Positions 28,365 through 36,790 of a DNA stretch of 64,000 bases are shown in pieces. Both the position numbers and the translations under genes were made by a program. Origin of the DNA: JAOARY01 sp045345765 (GTDB lineage: Bacteria; Bacillota; Clostridia; Peptostreptococcales; Peptostreptococcaceae); NCBI GenBank assembly GCA_045345765.1, contig CP148265.1, positions 1,178,001 through 1,242,000 on the forward strand. Reading direction: 5' to 3'. Within the stretch, counting starts at the first letter, position 1. Every line of letters begins with the position of its first letter. The notes under the pieces are model-generated. The model had not been told where the DNA came from. It ran no database searches and saw nothing but the letters and a program-made list of their open reading frames with translations.

Positions 28365-28562
28365 TTATATGTTTTTATTATTATTCTTCTTATCTATTGT
28401 TTTGAATATAAGTAAATTCAATCCCAATAATGAAAATCCTATTATTGTGCTTATAATCATTTCTTTTTCACTAAAAACCTCCAACCTGTTGATTATATTT
28501 AAATTTAAAATAACAATAAATCCATCAATAGATTTTTTAATAAAAATCATTTTTTTAGTCAT
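28365..28562 (-). CDS. Small two-TM membrane protein, unknown
   Basis: The ATG at 28562 lies six bases after AGAGGTG, and TATAAT sits about 15 bp further upstream. The 65-residue product has two hydrophobic segments (about 10-26 and 38-56) and a Lys/Asn tail. The opposite-strand 88-aa ORF in the same place lacks a ribosome site. It is probably a real gene but of unknown function. Confidence 0.45.
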   Translation of the reverse strand: MTKKMIFIKKSIDGFIVILNLNIINRLEVFSEKEMIISTIIGFSLLGLNLLIFKTIDKKNNNKNI

Positions 28563-28758
28563 TATTATCACCTCTAAAAAAATTATACACCCAATTAAAA
28601 AACAATTCCATTATACTTAATTAATTCTTTAAAATCTTGATTTTTACAAAAAATTTTTATTATAATATTAATAAAATCATATTTAATTATTTTATAAGAC
28701 TTTTTTGTTTATGATTTAATCTATTTTGATTATATTTTTATTTATTTTGGAGGTTTTT

Positions 28759-29007
28759 ATGTTTGAGATTATCAAGAAAGTAATTAATGAATGGGATCCT
28801 ATGGGTCTTGTTTACTGTGCACCTGATGATGAATATGAATGTGAAATAAGAGAAATCGAAAAATTTATACTTAATAATGATGTCGATATAGATAGTTTAG
28901 GCAAAGCTATTTTGGATATCTTTATTGATTATTTTGATGAAGATTTATTTAATCATAGCTTAGATGATTGCAAAAAAATATCAAAAAAACTTTTAGATAT
29001 TTTTTAA
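28759..29007 (+). CDS. DUF1871-family protein
   Basis: The ATG at 28759 follows TTGGAGG, giving 82 residues. The segment INEWDPMGLVYCAPDDEYECEI is characteristic of the small, acidic DUF1871 family, which is uncharacterised. The protein is cytosolic and all-helical by appearance. A 66-aa membrane protein follows after 15 bp. Confidence 0.7.
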   Translation: MFEIIKKVINEWDPMGLVYCAPDDEYECEIREIEKFILNNDVDIDSLGKAILDIFIDYFDEDLFNHSLDDCKKISKKLLDIF

Positions 29008-29022
29008 GATAAGGAGATTTGT

Positions 29023-29223
29023 ATGCACAAATATCAATACATAATATCAATTATTTTTGGAATTTTCGTAGGATTAATTGTAGCAATTTTTCTTAATATT
29101 TGTTCAGCCTTAACAAAAACAGCATTGAAACCATTTGGTTTAGATTGGATATTTGATACAATTTTAATAATAGGGTTTTGTATATACCTATTATTGAAAC
29201 TAAAAAGAAAATGCTTTAAATGA
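29023..29223 (+). CDS. Small two-TM membrane protein, unknown
   Basis: This 66-residue protein has helices at about 7-30 and 43-60 and a basic tail. RBS AAGGAG precedes the ATG. It lies 15 bp after the DUF1871 gene and is probably cotranscribed with it. No family recognised. Confidence 0.6.
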   Translation: MHKYQYIISIIFGIFVGLIVAIFLNICSALTKTALKPFGLDWIFDTILIIGFCIYLLLKLKRKCFK

Positions 29224-29230
29224 TTAAAAT

Positions 29231-29327
29231 AAAAAAAGGCTGCTGCATTAAGCATAGAAATTATATATAAATTTGTTAATTTCACAAAGTATATATAATT
29301 AACTATTTTAATATAACAGCCTTTTTT
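29231..29327. terminator. Nested hairpin terminator
   Basis: AAAAAAGGCTG pairs with CAGCCTTTTTT at the ends. The interior holds AAATTATATATA against TATATATAATT. It lies between convergent transcripts (small membrane gene and MATE gene). Confidence 0.7.
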
Positions 29328-29348
29328 GTAATATTATCTTTAGCTTAT

Positions 29349-30683
29349 TTATGCAACCATTTGATAATTTTTGTTGTTTGATTTCATCAAAGTTATTCCT
29401 ATCATATAGGTTATAAGTTCTGCAAAAGGTATAGTTAACCAAACTCCTGATATCCCTATAATCATTGGTAATAAATATATCCCTGTTACTATAAATATTA
29501 TACCTCTACTAAGTGCTATTACAATAGATGCTCTAGCATCTCCTATAGCTGTAAAATATCCAGAATAAATTATATTAAATCCGCAAACTAAAAATGCTAA
29601 AGCATATAATTTAGATCCTGATGTAGCTAAGTCTATAATAGCTTGATTATCATTAGCAAAGATTGATACCAAAGGTCTTCCAAAAGCAAATAATATCAAA
29701 AATAATATTATACCAATTGATACATTGACCTTAATTGCAAGTCCTAGCGCTTCATCTAATCTTTGCTTGTTCTTAGTTCCATAATTATAACTGACTATAG
29801 GTGTTATTCCATCCGATATCCCAAACATTATAAGCGTTACAAACTGTCCCATATAGTTAATTGTTGTAAACGCTGCAACACCTTGTTCTCCAGCAATGTT
29901 CATAAAAGTCATATTAAATACAAATGCAGTTATCGCAGCTGCTACTGATACAACGCCTTCCGATGAACCATTGTAAAGCATAGGTATTATAAGTGACTTA
30001 TCAAATTTTCCTACATAAATATTTAATATATTATCCTTATTAAACATAGGGATAATAACAACTATTAACGCTACTGAAAATGATAACCCCGTTGCAAATG
30101 CCGCACCACCAATTCCTAAACCTAGTTCCTTTATAAATAGATAGTCCAAAATAATATTAGTAATAAGACTTGATATTGTAGCTTTTAAATATAATTCTGG
30201 GTTATTCAAAACTCTACTTATAAACCCAAATAAAAACATAATACACATCATAGGTGAAAAAGTTGATATTGTATTGATGTATATCGCACAATCCTTTAAT
30301 AATACCTCGTTAGCTCCTAAAAAGCTTGCAATTTGAACGCTATATATTTTACCAAACAAAAGCATTAATATAGATGCACTAAACAATACTATTGTTGCTG
30401 TTTTGAATATATTTTGAGATTCTTCCTTCTTTCCCTCTCCCAAACTTCTACCTATAAAACTTAACGCCCCAACACTTACAATCATACTAAAACCAATTAT
30501 CAACTGCATAAAAGGTTGAACAATATTAACACTCGCCATTGAATTAGTTCCAACAAAATTACCTAAAAATATTCCGTCTATGATTGGTTGTATCCCTGCT
30601 ATAACCATAGAAACTATTGCTGGTATACAAAATTTCAAAAATAATTTCGATATTTTTTTAGTTCCTAAAATATTTCCTTCCAT
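29349..30683 (-). CDS. MATE-family multidrug/cation antiporter
   Basis: This 444-residue protein has 12 TM helices in two six-helix halves. Typical MATE sequences are ILGTKKISKLFLKFCIPAI at the N-terminus, GIQPIIDGIFLGNFVGTNSM in TM2 and YNYGTKNKQRL at the TM8 loop, with PIVSYNYG as the MepA-like signature. RBS GGAGGAG precedes the ATG. It probably exports toxic cations or drugs with H+ or Na+; the substrate is not predictable. Confidence 0.93.
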   Translation of the reverse strand: MEGNILGTKKISKLFLKFCIPAIVSMVIAGIQPIIDGIFLGNFVGTNSMASVNIVQPFMQLIIGFSMIVSVGALSFIGRSLGEGKKEESQNIFKTATIVLFSASILMLLFGKIYSVQIASFLGANEVLLKDCAIYINTISTFSPMMCIMFLFGFISRVLNNPELYLKATISSLITNIILDYLFIKELGLGIGGAAFATGLSFSVALIVVIIPMFNKDNILNIYVGKFDKSLIIPMLYNGSSEGVVSVAAAITAFVFNMTFMNIAGEQGVAAFTTINYMGQFVTLIMFGISDGITPIVSYNYGTKNKQRLDEALGLAIKVNVSIGIILFLILFAFGRPLVSIFANDNQAIIDLATSGSKLYALAFLVCGFNIIYSGYFTAIGDARASIVIALSRGIIFIVTGIYLLPMIIGISGVWLTIPFAELITYMIGITLMKSNNKNYQMVA

Positions 30684-30784
30684 AATACTCCTCCAAATCT
30701 AAAATAAAAAATTCTTCTCCTTAAAAAATCTAATAACAATTATTATAAACCTTCGAGCAACTCTAATGTCAATAGTATTAATAA

Positions 30785-30832
30785 AAAAAATACTTCTAAA
30801 GTAATATTTTTATTACTTTAAAAGTATTTTTT
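30785..30832. terminator. Terminator between the clostripain-like and MATE genes
   Basis: AAAAAATACTTCTAAAGTAA pairs with TTACTTTAAAAGTATTTTTT, one mismatch, loop ATATTTTTA. On the minus strand it lies after the protease gene ending at 30946. Confidence 0.8.
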
Positions 30833-30945
30833 ATTTATTATAGTTTTTCTATTTTTTATTTTTATTTATTTTATATTTATATTTTCTTATCTTTTTATTT
30901 TCTTTTATTTTTTACTTCATAATCATTATATTTATCTTATATATC

Positions 30946-32421
30946 TTAGTCTATATGATAAGCAGCTCTTGTTATATCATAAATGCATCTTCCTTTTTGT
31001 ATATCTGCACTAAGATAAATATAAGCTGTATCACCAGGAACTATAATCCATTTATCCTTACTATCAGACTCAAATCTTTCAACAACATTATTATCTTTAT
31101 CTAATATATAAAGGCAGTTTCCCTCACCATTTATATATACTGATTCAAAATAGATACAAACATAAGATGCATTAGTGTGAGTATAAGTTTTTACTTGATA
31201 CTCATTTATATCATAATTATATTCTTCTCTATCATAAAAATCTTCAACAGTCCAAAAAGGTATGTTCGAATTGTTAGATTCTTCATCATAATTATTATTA
31301 TCTATATTAGAATCTTCATTCATATCGCTACTATTGTCGTATTTATCAAATTCTAAAATATCTTCTAAAGAGTTTACTACAAGAGCATCCGTATTTTCAT
31401 CCCAATTAAAAAAGTCTTTATTTGTTTCTCTAAGCACAATTAGATTTTCGTATCTATCCATAATTTCATAATTATTAAGATTTTCTATTATGGTTTTTAA
31501 ATCTTCATTATAGTCTATATTATCTATATTCTTATCTTTAATTTCATCTCTTACCATATTTAATAACGGCTTATATTCATCCATTTTTAAAAGTGATAAA
31601 GATTGCTTCGTTTCATTAGTAATCATATCTTTAGATGAATATTCCCAAGATGTTCTTTTTAAATTAACTAATTCAATTAATTTTTGTTCTAATGTAATAT
31701 CTTGACTAAAAATATCTGGATATCTGTAAAAATCCATTACATTCATAAAATCTTTTTTATATTCTTCATCTATTTTGTATCCACCAACAGTAAGTTCTGA
31801 AGCTAGTACATAATCAAAATAAGGATAAAATGCATTCATCATTCCAACACTACCTTGATTGCAGTTTGTACTCATATCATAAAAATCAATATTTCTACCA
31901 AGCAAATCTTTTGCATAAGTCAAAAACTCTTGAACATCATCAGGCTTCATAGTACTTGTAAACATATAACCTTCACCACTACCATGACCTGTACATTTTA
32001 TTCCATAATGTTTCGCTGGAGATTCTTCAATCATAATTCTAAAAATATCCTTAAAAGCTTCTGCTATATCTTTACTTCCTTCAAAACTATCTCTTCCTCC
32101 AGAGATTTCATATCTCGATATCAAGAATTGATCTCTATAATCTTGTCCATCAAGTTCAAAACTATCAAATTCAGTTCCGAATTTATAAAGACATACATAG
32201 TCATCCCAAATAGCCGCTTCATATACAACATAATTATTGGTTTCTTTTATTCCTATATGTCTTTCCCAGCTTGTTTCATCTTCACCATGCCAAGTCTTAA
32301 CAACATTTAATAAAGTAAGTTCTCTATCATAATCCGTTGCAAAACTTAGATTACAAAGATTTGAACTTATGCTAAAAATCATTGTCAGCATAATAATTAA
32401 TCTTACAAAATTCTTTCTCAT
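30946..32421 (-). CDS. Secreted clostripain-like (C11) cysteine peptidase
   Basis: The ATG at 32421 follows GGAGG, giving 491 residues with a signal peptide (about 1-29). Clan CD motifs are present: hydrophobic strand then His in KHYGIKCTGHGSGEGY, and a second strand then Cys in FYDMSTNCNQGSVGMMN, as in C11 peptidases. An Asp/Asn-rich linker (about residues 374-396) separates the catalytic part from a C-terminal beta domain (about 400-491) that may bind the substrate or cell surface. It is probably a secreted Arg/Lys-type protease, though the specificity pocket is not assigned. Confidence 0.8.
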   Translation of the reverse strand: MRKNFVRLIIMLTMIFSISSNLCNLSFATDYDRELTLLNVVKTWHGEDETSWERHIGIKETNNYVVYEAAIWDDYVCLYKFGTEFDSFELDGQDYRDQFLISRYEISGGRDSFEGSKDIAEAFKDIFRIMIEESPAKHYGIKCTGHGSGEGYMFTSTMKPDDVQEFLTYAKDLLGRNIDFYDMSTNCNQGSVGMMNAFYPYFDYVLASELTVGGYKIDEEYKKDFMNVMDFYRYPDIFSQDITLEQKLIELVNLKRTSWEYSSKDMITNETKQSLSLLKMDEYKPLLNMVRDEIKDKNIDNIDYNEDLKTIIENLNNYEIMDRYENLIVLRETNKDFFNWDENTDALVVNSLEDILEFDKYDNSSDMNEDSNIDNNNYDEESNNSNIPFWTVEDFYDREEYNYDINEYQVKTYTHTNASYVCIYFESVYINGEGNCLYILDKDNNVVERFESDSKDKWIIVPGDTAYIYLSADIQKGRCIYDITRAAYHID

Positions 32422-32736
32422 ATTGTCCTCCATTGTTGTATGAGTTGATTTAATCTTAAATAAAAACATTACAATTCCAAAACTCCTAAAAATTTTATCA
32501 ACCCTAATTTATATAATATCTAATTCGCAAAAAACATTTTTTTAATATTTATTCAAATCAGATTATTATAATTATTATTCGCCAGAACATTATATGATTA
32601 AATTCGTATAAAAACAATATAAGAATAGAAACATAGTTCATTCGCATTAGGCTTTGTTACAAAAAAATATATTTTAAGACCTAAAAAATTTATAAATATA
32701 ATAATCATGATTAAAATATTTTTATAAACTTTTTCT
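32422..32736. other. Intergenic region without recognised gene
   Basis: This AT-rich gap lies between the protease promoter and the anti-sigma gene end. I see no ORF with a ribosome site and no strong terminator. Confidence 0.4.
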
Positions 32737-33192
32737 TTATTTTTGCTTTGCAAAATATCTAAATAATGAAAGTATTCCTAATGAAACTATTGAAATCAAA
32801 CTAATTAAACCAAATAAAAATGCTAAAGGTATAAAAGCAAATGCTTCAACTAGTCTTCCATCTTCTGCAACATAACTTCCATGTGCATTATAAGCAATTA
32901 TTGATGATATTGATCCGATTATTGATACTATACTTGTTCCTAAAAGAAATGAAGTCTTTTTATCTCTTTTCCATTTCTTTGATATATTTTTTATCATATT
33001 CGCCTCATTAATATTTATTTCATTTTTCATATTTTCCACTCCTTCTAATTTTATATCATATTTTTTAAGTTCTAATTTACAATCATCACAAGTCTTGATA
33101 TGTTCCTCTATTAACTGTCTACTTTCATTACTACATATATCATCATAGTAAAGAGGAAGTAGATCTTTGATTATATTGCATGATATTTTCAT
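32737..33192 (-). CDS. Zinc-finger anti-sigma factor
   Basis: This 151-residue protein begins with a zf-HC2/ZAS domain: CNIIKDLLPLYYDDIC, then EEHIKTCDDCKLEL (HxxxCxxC). Two TM helices lie in the C-terminal half (about 84-106 and 121-145). It is encoded 18 bp downstream of the ECF sigma gene. The expected role is to hold the sigma factor at the membrane until an envelope signal arrives. Confidence 0.9.
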   Translation of the reverse strand: MKISCNIIKDLLPLYYDDICSNESRQLIEEHIKTCDDCKLELKKYDIKLEGVENMKNEININEANMIKNISKKWKRDKKTSFLLGTSIVSIIGSISSIIAYNAHGSYVAEDGRLVEAFAFIPLAFLFGLISLISIVSLGILSLFRYFAKQK

Positions 33193-33210
33193 CTAAAAAC
33201 CTCCTGTATT

Positions 33211-33684
33211 CTATTTTTTATTTAATTCTTCTTGGATTTTTAGTTTTGCGCGATGATAAGTTACTCTTGCCCAAGAATCTGTTTTTCCAAAAAGTTGCCC
33301 TATTTTATTAAATGGAAGTTCACCAAATGTACGTAATGTAAATACTTCTTTATGCGGTTCTTGCATATGATGTAATATCTTATGAATATCAAATGCTTTT
33401 TCTTTATTTATAAGTTCTTTTTCTAAGTCATTAGATTCTTTATTATCTACTAAGTTTTTATTATTGCTTTGCTTTTTATATATTGTAAAATAAGTATTTT
33501 TGGCTATTTGACAAAGCCATACATATAATTTACAACTTCCATTAAATTTATCTATATTTTTTAATGCTTTGAAAAATGTTTCTTGTGTTATTTCTTCAGC
33601 AATTAATTCGTTTTTACTTAGAGTTAGAACATATTTGTATACGTCATCAAAATATAATTTATAGATTTCACTAAATTCGCTCAT
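33211..33684 (-). CDS. ECF-type sigma-70 family factor
   Basis: This 157-residue protein has sigma region 2 (YKLYFDDVYKYVLTLSKN, AEEITQETFFKALKNI, LYVWLCQIAKNTYFTIYKK) and region 4 (VFTLRTFGELPFNKIGQLF, WARVTYHRAKLKIQEEL). There is no region 3, as in ECF factors of the SigV/SigM kind. RBS AGGAGG precedes the ATG. It forms an operon with the downstream anti-sigma gene. The target regulon is unknown, though the adjacent secreted protease is a candidate. Confidence 0.93.
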   Translation of the reverse strand: MSEFSEIYKLYFDDVYKYVLTLSKNELIAEEITQETFFKALKNIDKFNGSCKLYVWLCQIAKNTYFTIYKKQSNNKNLVDNKESNDLEKELINKEKAFDIHKILHHMQEPHKEVFTLRTFGELPFNKIGQLFGKTDSWARVTYHRAKLKIQEELNKK

Positions 33685-33781
33685 TTAAGCCTCCTTTCAT
33701 ACATAAGACTAACAACTATTAAAAACGTTACAAGATTTATAAAAAAATTTTTTACTATTATAAATTTAATTCCAATAAAAA

Positions 33782-33820
33782 AACTCTCAAAACAAAATAT
33801 TATATTTTGTTTTGAAAGTT
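33782..33820. terminator. Hairpin between the CRISPR trailer and the sigma gene
   Basis: AACTCTCAAAACAAAATA (33782-33799) pairs with TATTTTGTTTTGAAAGTT (33803-33820). A T run follows on the minus strand. Confidence 0.65.
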
Positions 33821-33846
33821 CTATATAAGTCTTTATTTTTGGACAT

Positions 33847-33880
33847 AAAAAAACACCTACATATAAATGTAAGTTTTTTA
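33847..33880 (-). terminator. Trailer hairpin of CRISPR array 1
   Basis: AAAACACCTACAT/ATGTAAGTTTTT forms an imperfect stem and is T-rich on the minus strand. A near-identical copy lies beside array 2 at 35837-35870. It probably ends the pre-crRNA. Confidence 0.6.
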
Positions 33881-33923
33881 TTCTATAAATCTATTTTTAT
33901 TGTTCAATCTGTATATTTTCTTG

Positions 33924-34084
33924 GGGTATGTTCATAAAATGTAAAAGTTCAATATCCAAAACTTTAATTGATAAAATTTCACCTATACAATTTCAAAACA
34001 TAAAATGTAAAAGTTCAATGAGGATGAAGAAGAAGTTAACGAAGAAAGCGATGAATTTCAAAACATAAAATGTAAAAGTTCAAT
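33924..34084 (-). CRISPR. CRISPR array 1 (3 repeats, 2 spacers; type I-B-like)
   Basis: Two intact 30-bp repeats are at 33990-34019 and 34055-34084. A degenerate terminal one at 33924-33953 is altered only in its first eight bases. Spacers are 36 bp (33954-33989) and 35 bp (34020-34054). In the likely transcribed orientation (minus) the repeat starts ATTGAACTTTTACATTTTAT and ends GTTTTGAAAT, with an ACAT/ATGT mini-stem. The degenerate repeat marks the trailer end, so the leader is at higher coordinates. Confidence 0.93.
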
Positions 34085-34475
34085 GAAGACAGTTTCAACG
34101 TTTGTTTATTTTTAACATCAGTATCTACCCCTTAATACTATCACATTTCTTACTAAAAATAAAGTAGGATTTTTTGTTTTTTGATTTTTTACAAAAAATC
34201 GTACTCTATTTAAGTATTTATAATACTTATGTCAATTTGCAAGAAAAAAATCTCGATAATTTTATTTTTCACAAATGTAAAAATATCTTATATAGTTCTT
34301 ATCCTTACTACCTTACATAGATTTTGTATTTTCTTCCTTTATAACCATATCAATTCCATTTTGATTCAATTCGACAACTTGTTTACTTTTTATGTTATTT
34401 ATAGTTTAACAGTCATTCATAAAAAATTTTACTTTGAATAATTTTATTCATTTTCATTGATTTTGCTTGTTTTTT
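34085..34475 (-). promoter_or_regulatory. CRISPR leader 1
   Basis: About 390 bp directly upstream (minus strand) of array 1 are nearly identical to 36183-36573. The first bases before the repeat read ACTGTCTTC. The plus-strand 70-aa ORF inside it is conserved only because the DNA is duplicated; I do not annotate it. Confidence 0.8.
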
Positions 34476-34577
34476 TATAATATCATTTATTAATTTTTAA
34501 TTCTAAATTAATTTCCATTTCTTTATCTTTTTCTTGATTTTTGATATGGATTTCAATTATATTTTTGCAACAAAAAA

Positions 34578-34609
34578 ACTATCAGATTTAATATATTTTA
34601 TCTGATAGT
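34578..34609 (-). terminator. Terminator of the Rpn-family gene
   Basis: ACTATCAGAT (34578-34587) pairs with ATCTGATAGT (34600-34609), followed by TTTTTTT on the minus strand. Confidence 0.85.
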
Positions 34610-34648
34610 CTAAAATCTAAAAATTTATAATTTATTTAAATTAATATT

Positions 34649-35734
34649 TTATTCTTTATCCAAATAAACTTGCTTATATTCTTCTAAATTATTTTTTATA
34701 TCCTTTACTTTAGATATATTTAATTTGCTATATTTTGCAACCAATTCTATGTTCATATTATCTTTAAGCATTTCTATTGCTGTAATTATAGATTTTTTTT
34801 CTAATCCTATTTTTTCACCTTTCATTAATCCTATTCTTTCACCTTTTATTATTCCTCTTCTTTCACCTTTCATTATACCTTCAGCAAGTTTAGCTTCTAG
34901 TCCTTCATTTATAACTCTTCCCATATTCGAAATCATCATATCCACCTCCTGTGTTTCAATAGTTTCATCAATTAATTCTATTAGTTTTTCCTTATTATCT
35001 AAGCTTGTGTTTTCAACTATTACATTTTTGATCCATCTTAATAAATTCTTTTTCTTATCTATTTGTAGTCTCTTTATTACGCCTTTTATCGTTTCTAATC
35101 TCTTTACTATTAGTTCTATATTATCTTCTTTATCCAAGTAGAATATTGTACTTACTACATTTGCTATCTTTTTTAATTCTTCATCATCCATTCTATGAAT
35201 ATCAAATAATAGATAATTAAAGTCTATTACATAATCACTATACATTTCATGTGATTTTATTACTTCCTTAAAACTTCTTGGTACATGCCAATTATTTTCA
35301 CCATTATATAATACTACTGGTATTACTGGTGGTAATCTAAATCCCTTTTGTTTTTTTGTATTATCCTCATGTTCATCTAAATACATTCTATAGATTTCAC
35401 AGATATATAAAAATAATCTTATTGGCATTCTATAGTCTACTTTTGATTGAAATTCTAATAACATATATAGTATTACTTCTTCTCCATTTACATTTACCTT
35501 ATATACTATATCGGCTTCTTCATCTTTAAAGTTACTTAGTATAAATTCTTTGTCTACTAGAACTAAGTCTTCTTTTTTTATATTTTTTACCCATTCTTCT
35601 TTTATAAAACTATTTAAGAAGTCTATCATATTGTCTTTGTTCTTAAATGTGTTTTTATATCCTTGATCATGCTTTTTGTTTTTTATTGTTTCTTTTGATT
35701 CTTCTATCTTTTCTTCCTTAGTTTTATTATCCAA
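34649..35734 (-). CDS. Rpn/YhgA-like PD-(D/E)XK nuclease-family protein
   Basis: This 361-residue protein starts at TTG with RBS AAGGAG. It has the Rpn family core: DQGYKNTFKNKDNMIDFLNS, then the nuclease motifs EADIVYKV and ILYMLLEFQSKVDYRMPIRL (D...ExQ). The C-terminal region carries four imperfect KGExxG units (about residues 291-320) and a helical tail. Rpn proteins promote recA-independent recombination and cut DNA in vitro. It is placed exactly between two duplicated CRISPR blocks, so it may have moved or promoted that duplication; this is inference. Confidence 0.88.
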   Translation of the reverse strand: MDNKTKEEKIEESKETIKNKKHDQGYKNTFKNKDNMIDFLNSFIKEEWVKNIKKEDLVLVDKEFILSNFKDEEADIVYKVNVNGEEVILYMLLEFQSKVDYRMPIRLFLYICEIYRMYLDEHEDNTKKQKGFRLPPVIPVVLYNGENNWHVPRSFKEVIKSHEMYSDYVIDFNYLLFDIHRMDDEELKKIANVVSTIFYLDKEDNIELIVKRLETIKGVIKRLQIDKKKNLLRWIKNVIVENTSLDNKEKLIELIDETIETQEVDMMISNMGRVINEGLEAKLAEGIMKGERRGIIKGERIGLMKGEKIGLEKKSIITAIEMLKDNMNIELVAKYSKLNISKVKDIKNNLEEYKQVYLDKE

Positions 35735-35836
35735 AATAAACTCCTTGATTTGCTTTTATTTATATTTAAATTATATCATCATAAATTAATTTCAAAAAGT
35801 TTTTGTAAATTGATATCAATATTTATTTTTGGACAT

Positions 35837-35870
35837 AAAAAAACACCTACATAAAAATGTAAGTTTTTTA
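35837..35870 (-). terminator. Trailer hairpin of CRISPR array 2
   Basis: This is a near-identical copy of the array 1 trailer hairpin (33847-33880), 13 bp from the last repeat of array 2. Confidence 0.6.
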
Positions 35871-35882
35871 ATCATAAATCCA

Positions 35883-36182
35883 ATTTCAAAACATAAAATG
35901 TAAGGGTTCAATACAATGTCTAGTACGCAAATCCGTGCTAAACAAAAATTTCAAAACATAAAATGTAAGGGTTCAATTAAACAGAAGTTTAATAAATAAT
36001 ATAACACCTTCTATATTTCAAAACATAAAATGTAAGGGTTCAATAGCAGAAGTAAACCAAAATGTTATATCTGCAATGATATTTCAAAACATAAAATGTA
36101 AGGGTTCAATAGCGTATGCAATTTTGCAAAAACAATTAGGACTTTCTAGACAATTTCAAAACATAAAATGTAAGGGTTCAAT
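35883..36182 (-). CRISPR. CRISPR array 2 (5 repeats, 4 spacers; type I-B-like)
   Basis: The 30-bp repeats at 35883, 35948, 36015, 36081 and 36153 (start positions) are identical to each other. They differ from array 1 in one block: GTAAGGGTTCAAT instead of GTAAAAGTTCAAT. Spacers are 35, 37, 36 and 42 bp. On the minus strand the repeat begins ATTGAACCCTTACATTTTAT and ends TTGAAAT. The cas6 and cas3 genes at 60-64 kb are the likely processing and interference partners. Confidence 0.96.
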
Positions 36183-36572
36183 GAAGACAGTTTCAACGTT
36201 TGTTTATTTTTAACATCAGTATCTACCCCTTAATACTATCACATTTCTTACTAAAAATAAAGTAGGATTTTTTGTTTTTTGATTTTTTGCAAAAAATCGC
36301 ACTATATTTAAGTATTCATAGTACTTATGTCAATTTGCAAGAAAAAAATCTCGATAATTTTATTTTTCACAAATGTAAAAATATCTTTTGTAATTCATAT
36401 CAGTACTATCTTACATAGATTTTGTATTTTATTCCTTTGCAACCATCTTAATTCCATTTCGATTCAATTCGACAATTCTTTTACTTTTTATGTTATTTAT
36501 ACTTTAACAGTCATTCATAAAAAATTTTACTTTGAATAATTTTATTCATTTTCATTTATTTTAGCTATTTTT
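36183..36572 (-). promoter_or_regulatory. CRISPR leader 2
   Basis: This ~390-bp leader matches that of array 1 almost base for base up to the stop codon of the small gene at 36573. An AT-rich motif TATTTAAGTATTCATAGTACTTATG at about 36305-36329 is one of the few places where the two leaders differ. Confidence 0.8.
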
Positions 36573-36695
36573 TTACTTTTTATAAGTCTTTACTAATTTA
36601 TTTATTACTAAAAACAAAACTATTAGGAATACAAGATTTATGATTTGAACTGGTATACTACTAAAATTAATATCTGTTATTTTTATTAAACTCAC
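36573..36695 (-). CDS. 40-aa single-TM peptide next to CRISPR leader, candidate type I toxin
   Basis: The GTG at 36695 follows a perfect AAAGGAGG with eight-base spacing. The product starts MSLIKITDINFSSIP, has one TM helix (about residues 16-33) and ends KLVKTYKK, i.e. a short hydrophobic peptide with a basic tail. That is the architecture of type I toxins. Its stop codon abuts the leader of array 2. Comparable small membrane toxins sit beside CRISPR arrays in Clostridioides difficile. No antitoxin RNA can be demonstrated from sequence alone. It may instead be an ordinary small membrane protein. Confidence 0.55.
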   Translation of the reverse strand: MSLIKITDINFSSIPVQIINLVFLIVLFLVINKLVKTYKK

Positions 36696-36790
36696 TATTG
36701 TTATCCTCCTTTTTTACTACAAAAAAATCCTTCTATCTCTTAAATCTATTACACACCAAAATCAAAAACTCAGTACAAAAATTTTTTAAA

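Noticed and set aside
28354..28620. 88-aa plus-strand ORF opposite the small membrane protein
   Set aside because: No ribosome site and biased Ile/Asn/Lys composition; the minus-strand ORF has RBS and -10 box.
34440..34560. Minus-strand open frame ending INLELKINK near the array 1 leader, considered as a second toxin
   Set aside because: No ribosome site, no TM segment, and not related to the peptide at 36573-36695.
34229..36539. Two related 70-aa plus-strand ORFs (34229-34441 and 36327-36539) that look like conserved paralogs
   Set aside because: They lie entirely inside the duplicated CRISPR leaders, have no ribosome site, and their similarity follows from the DNA duplication.
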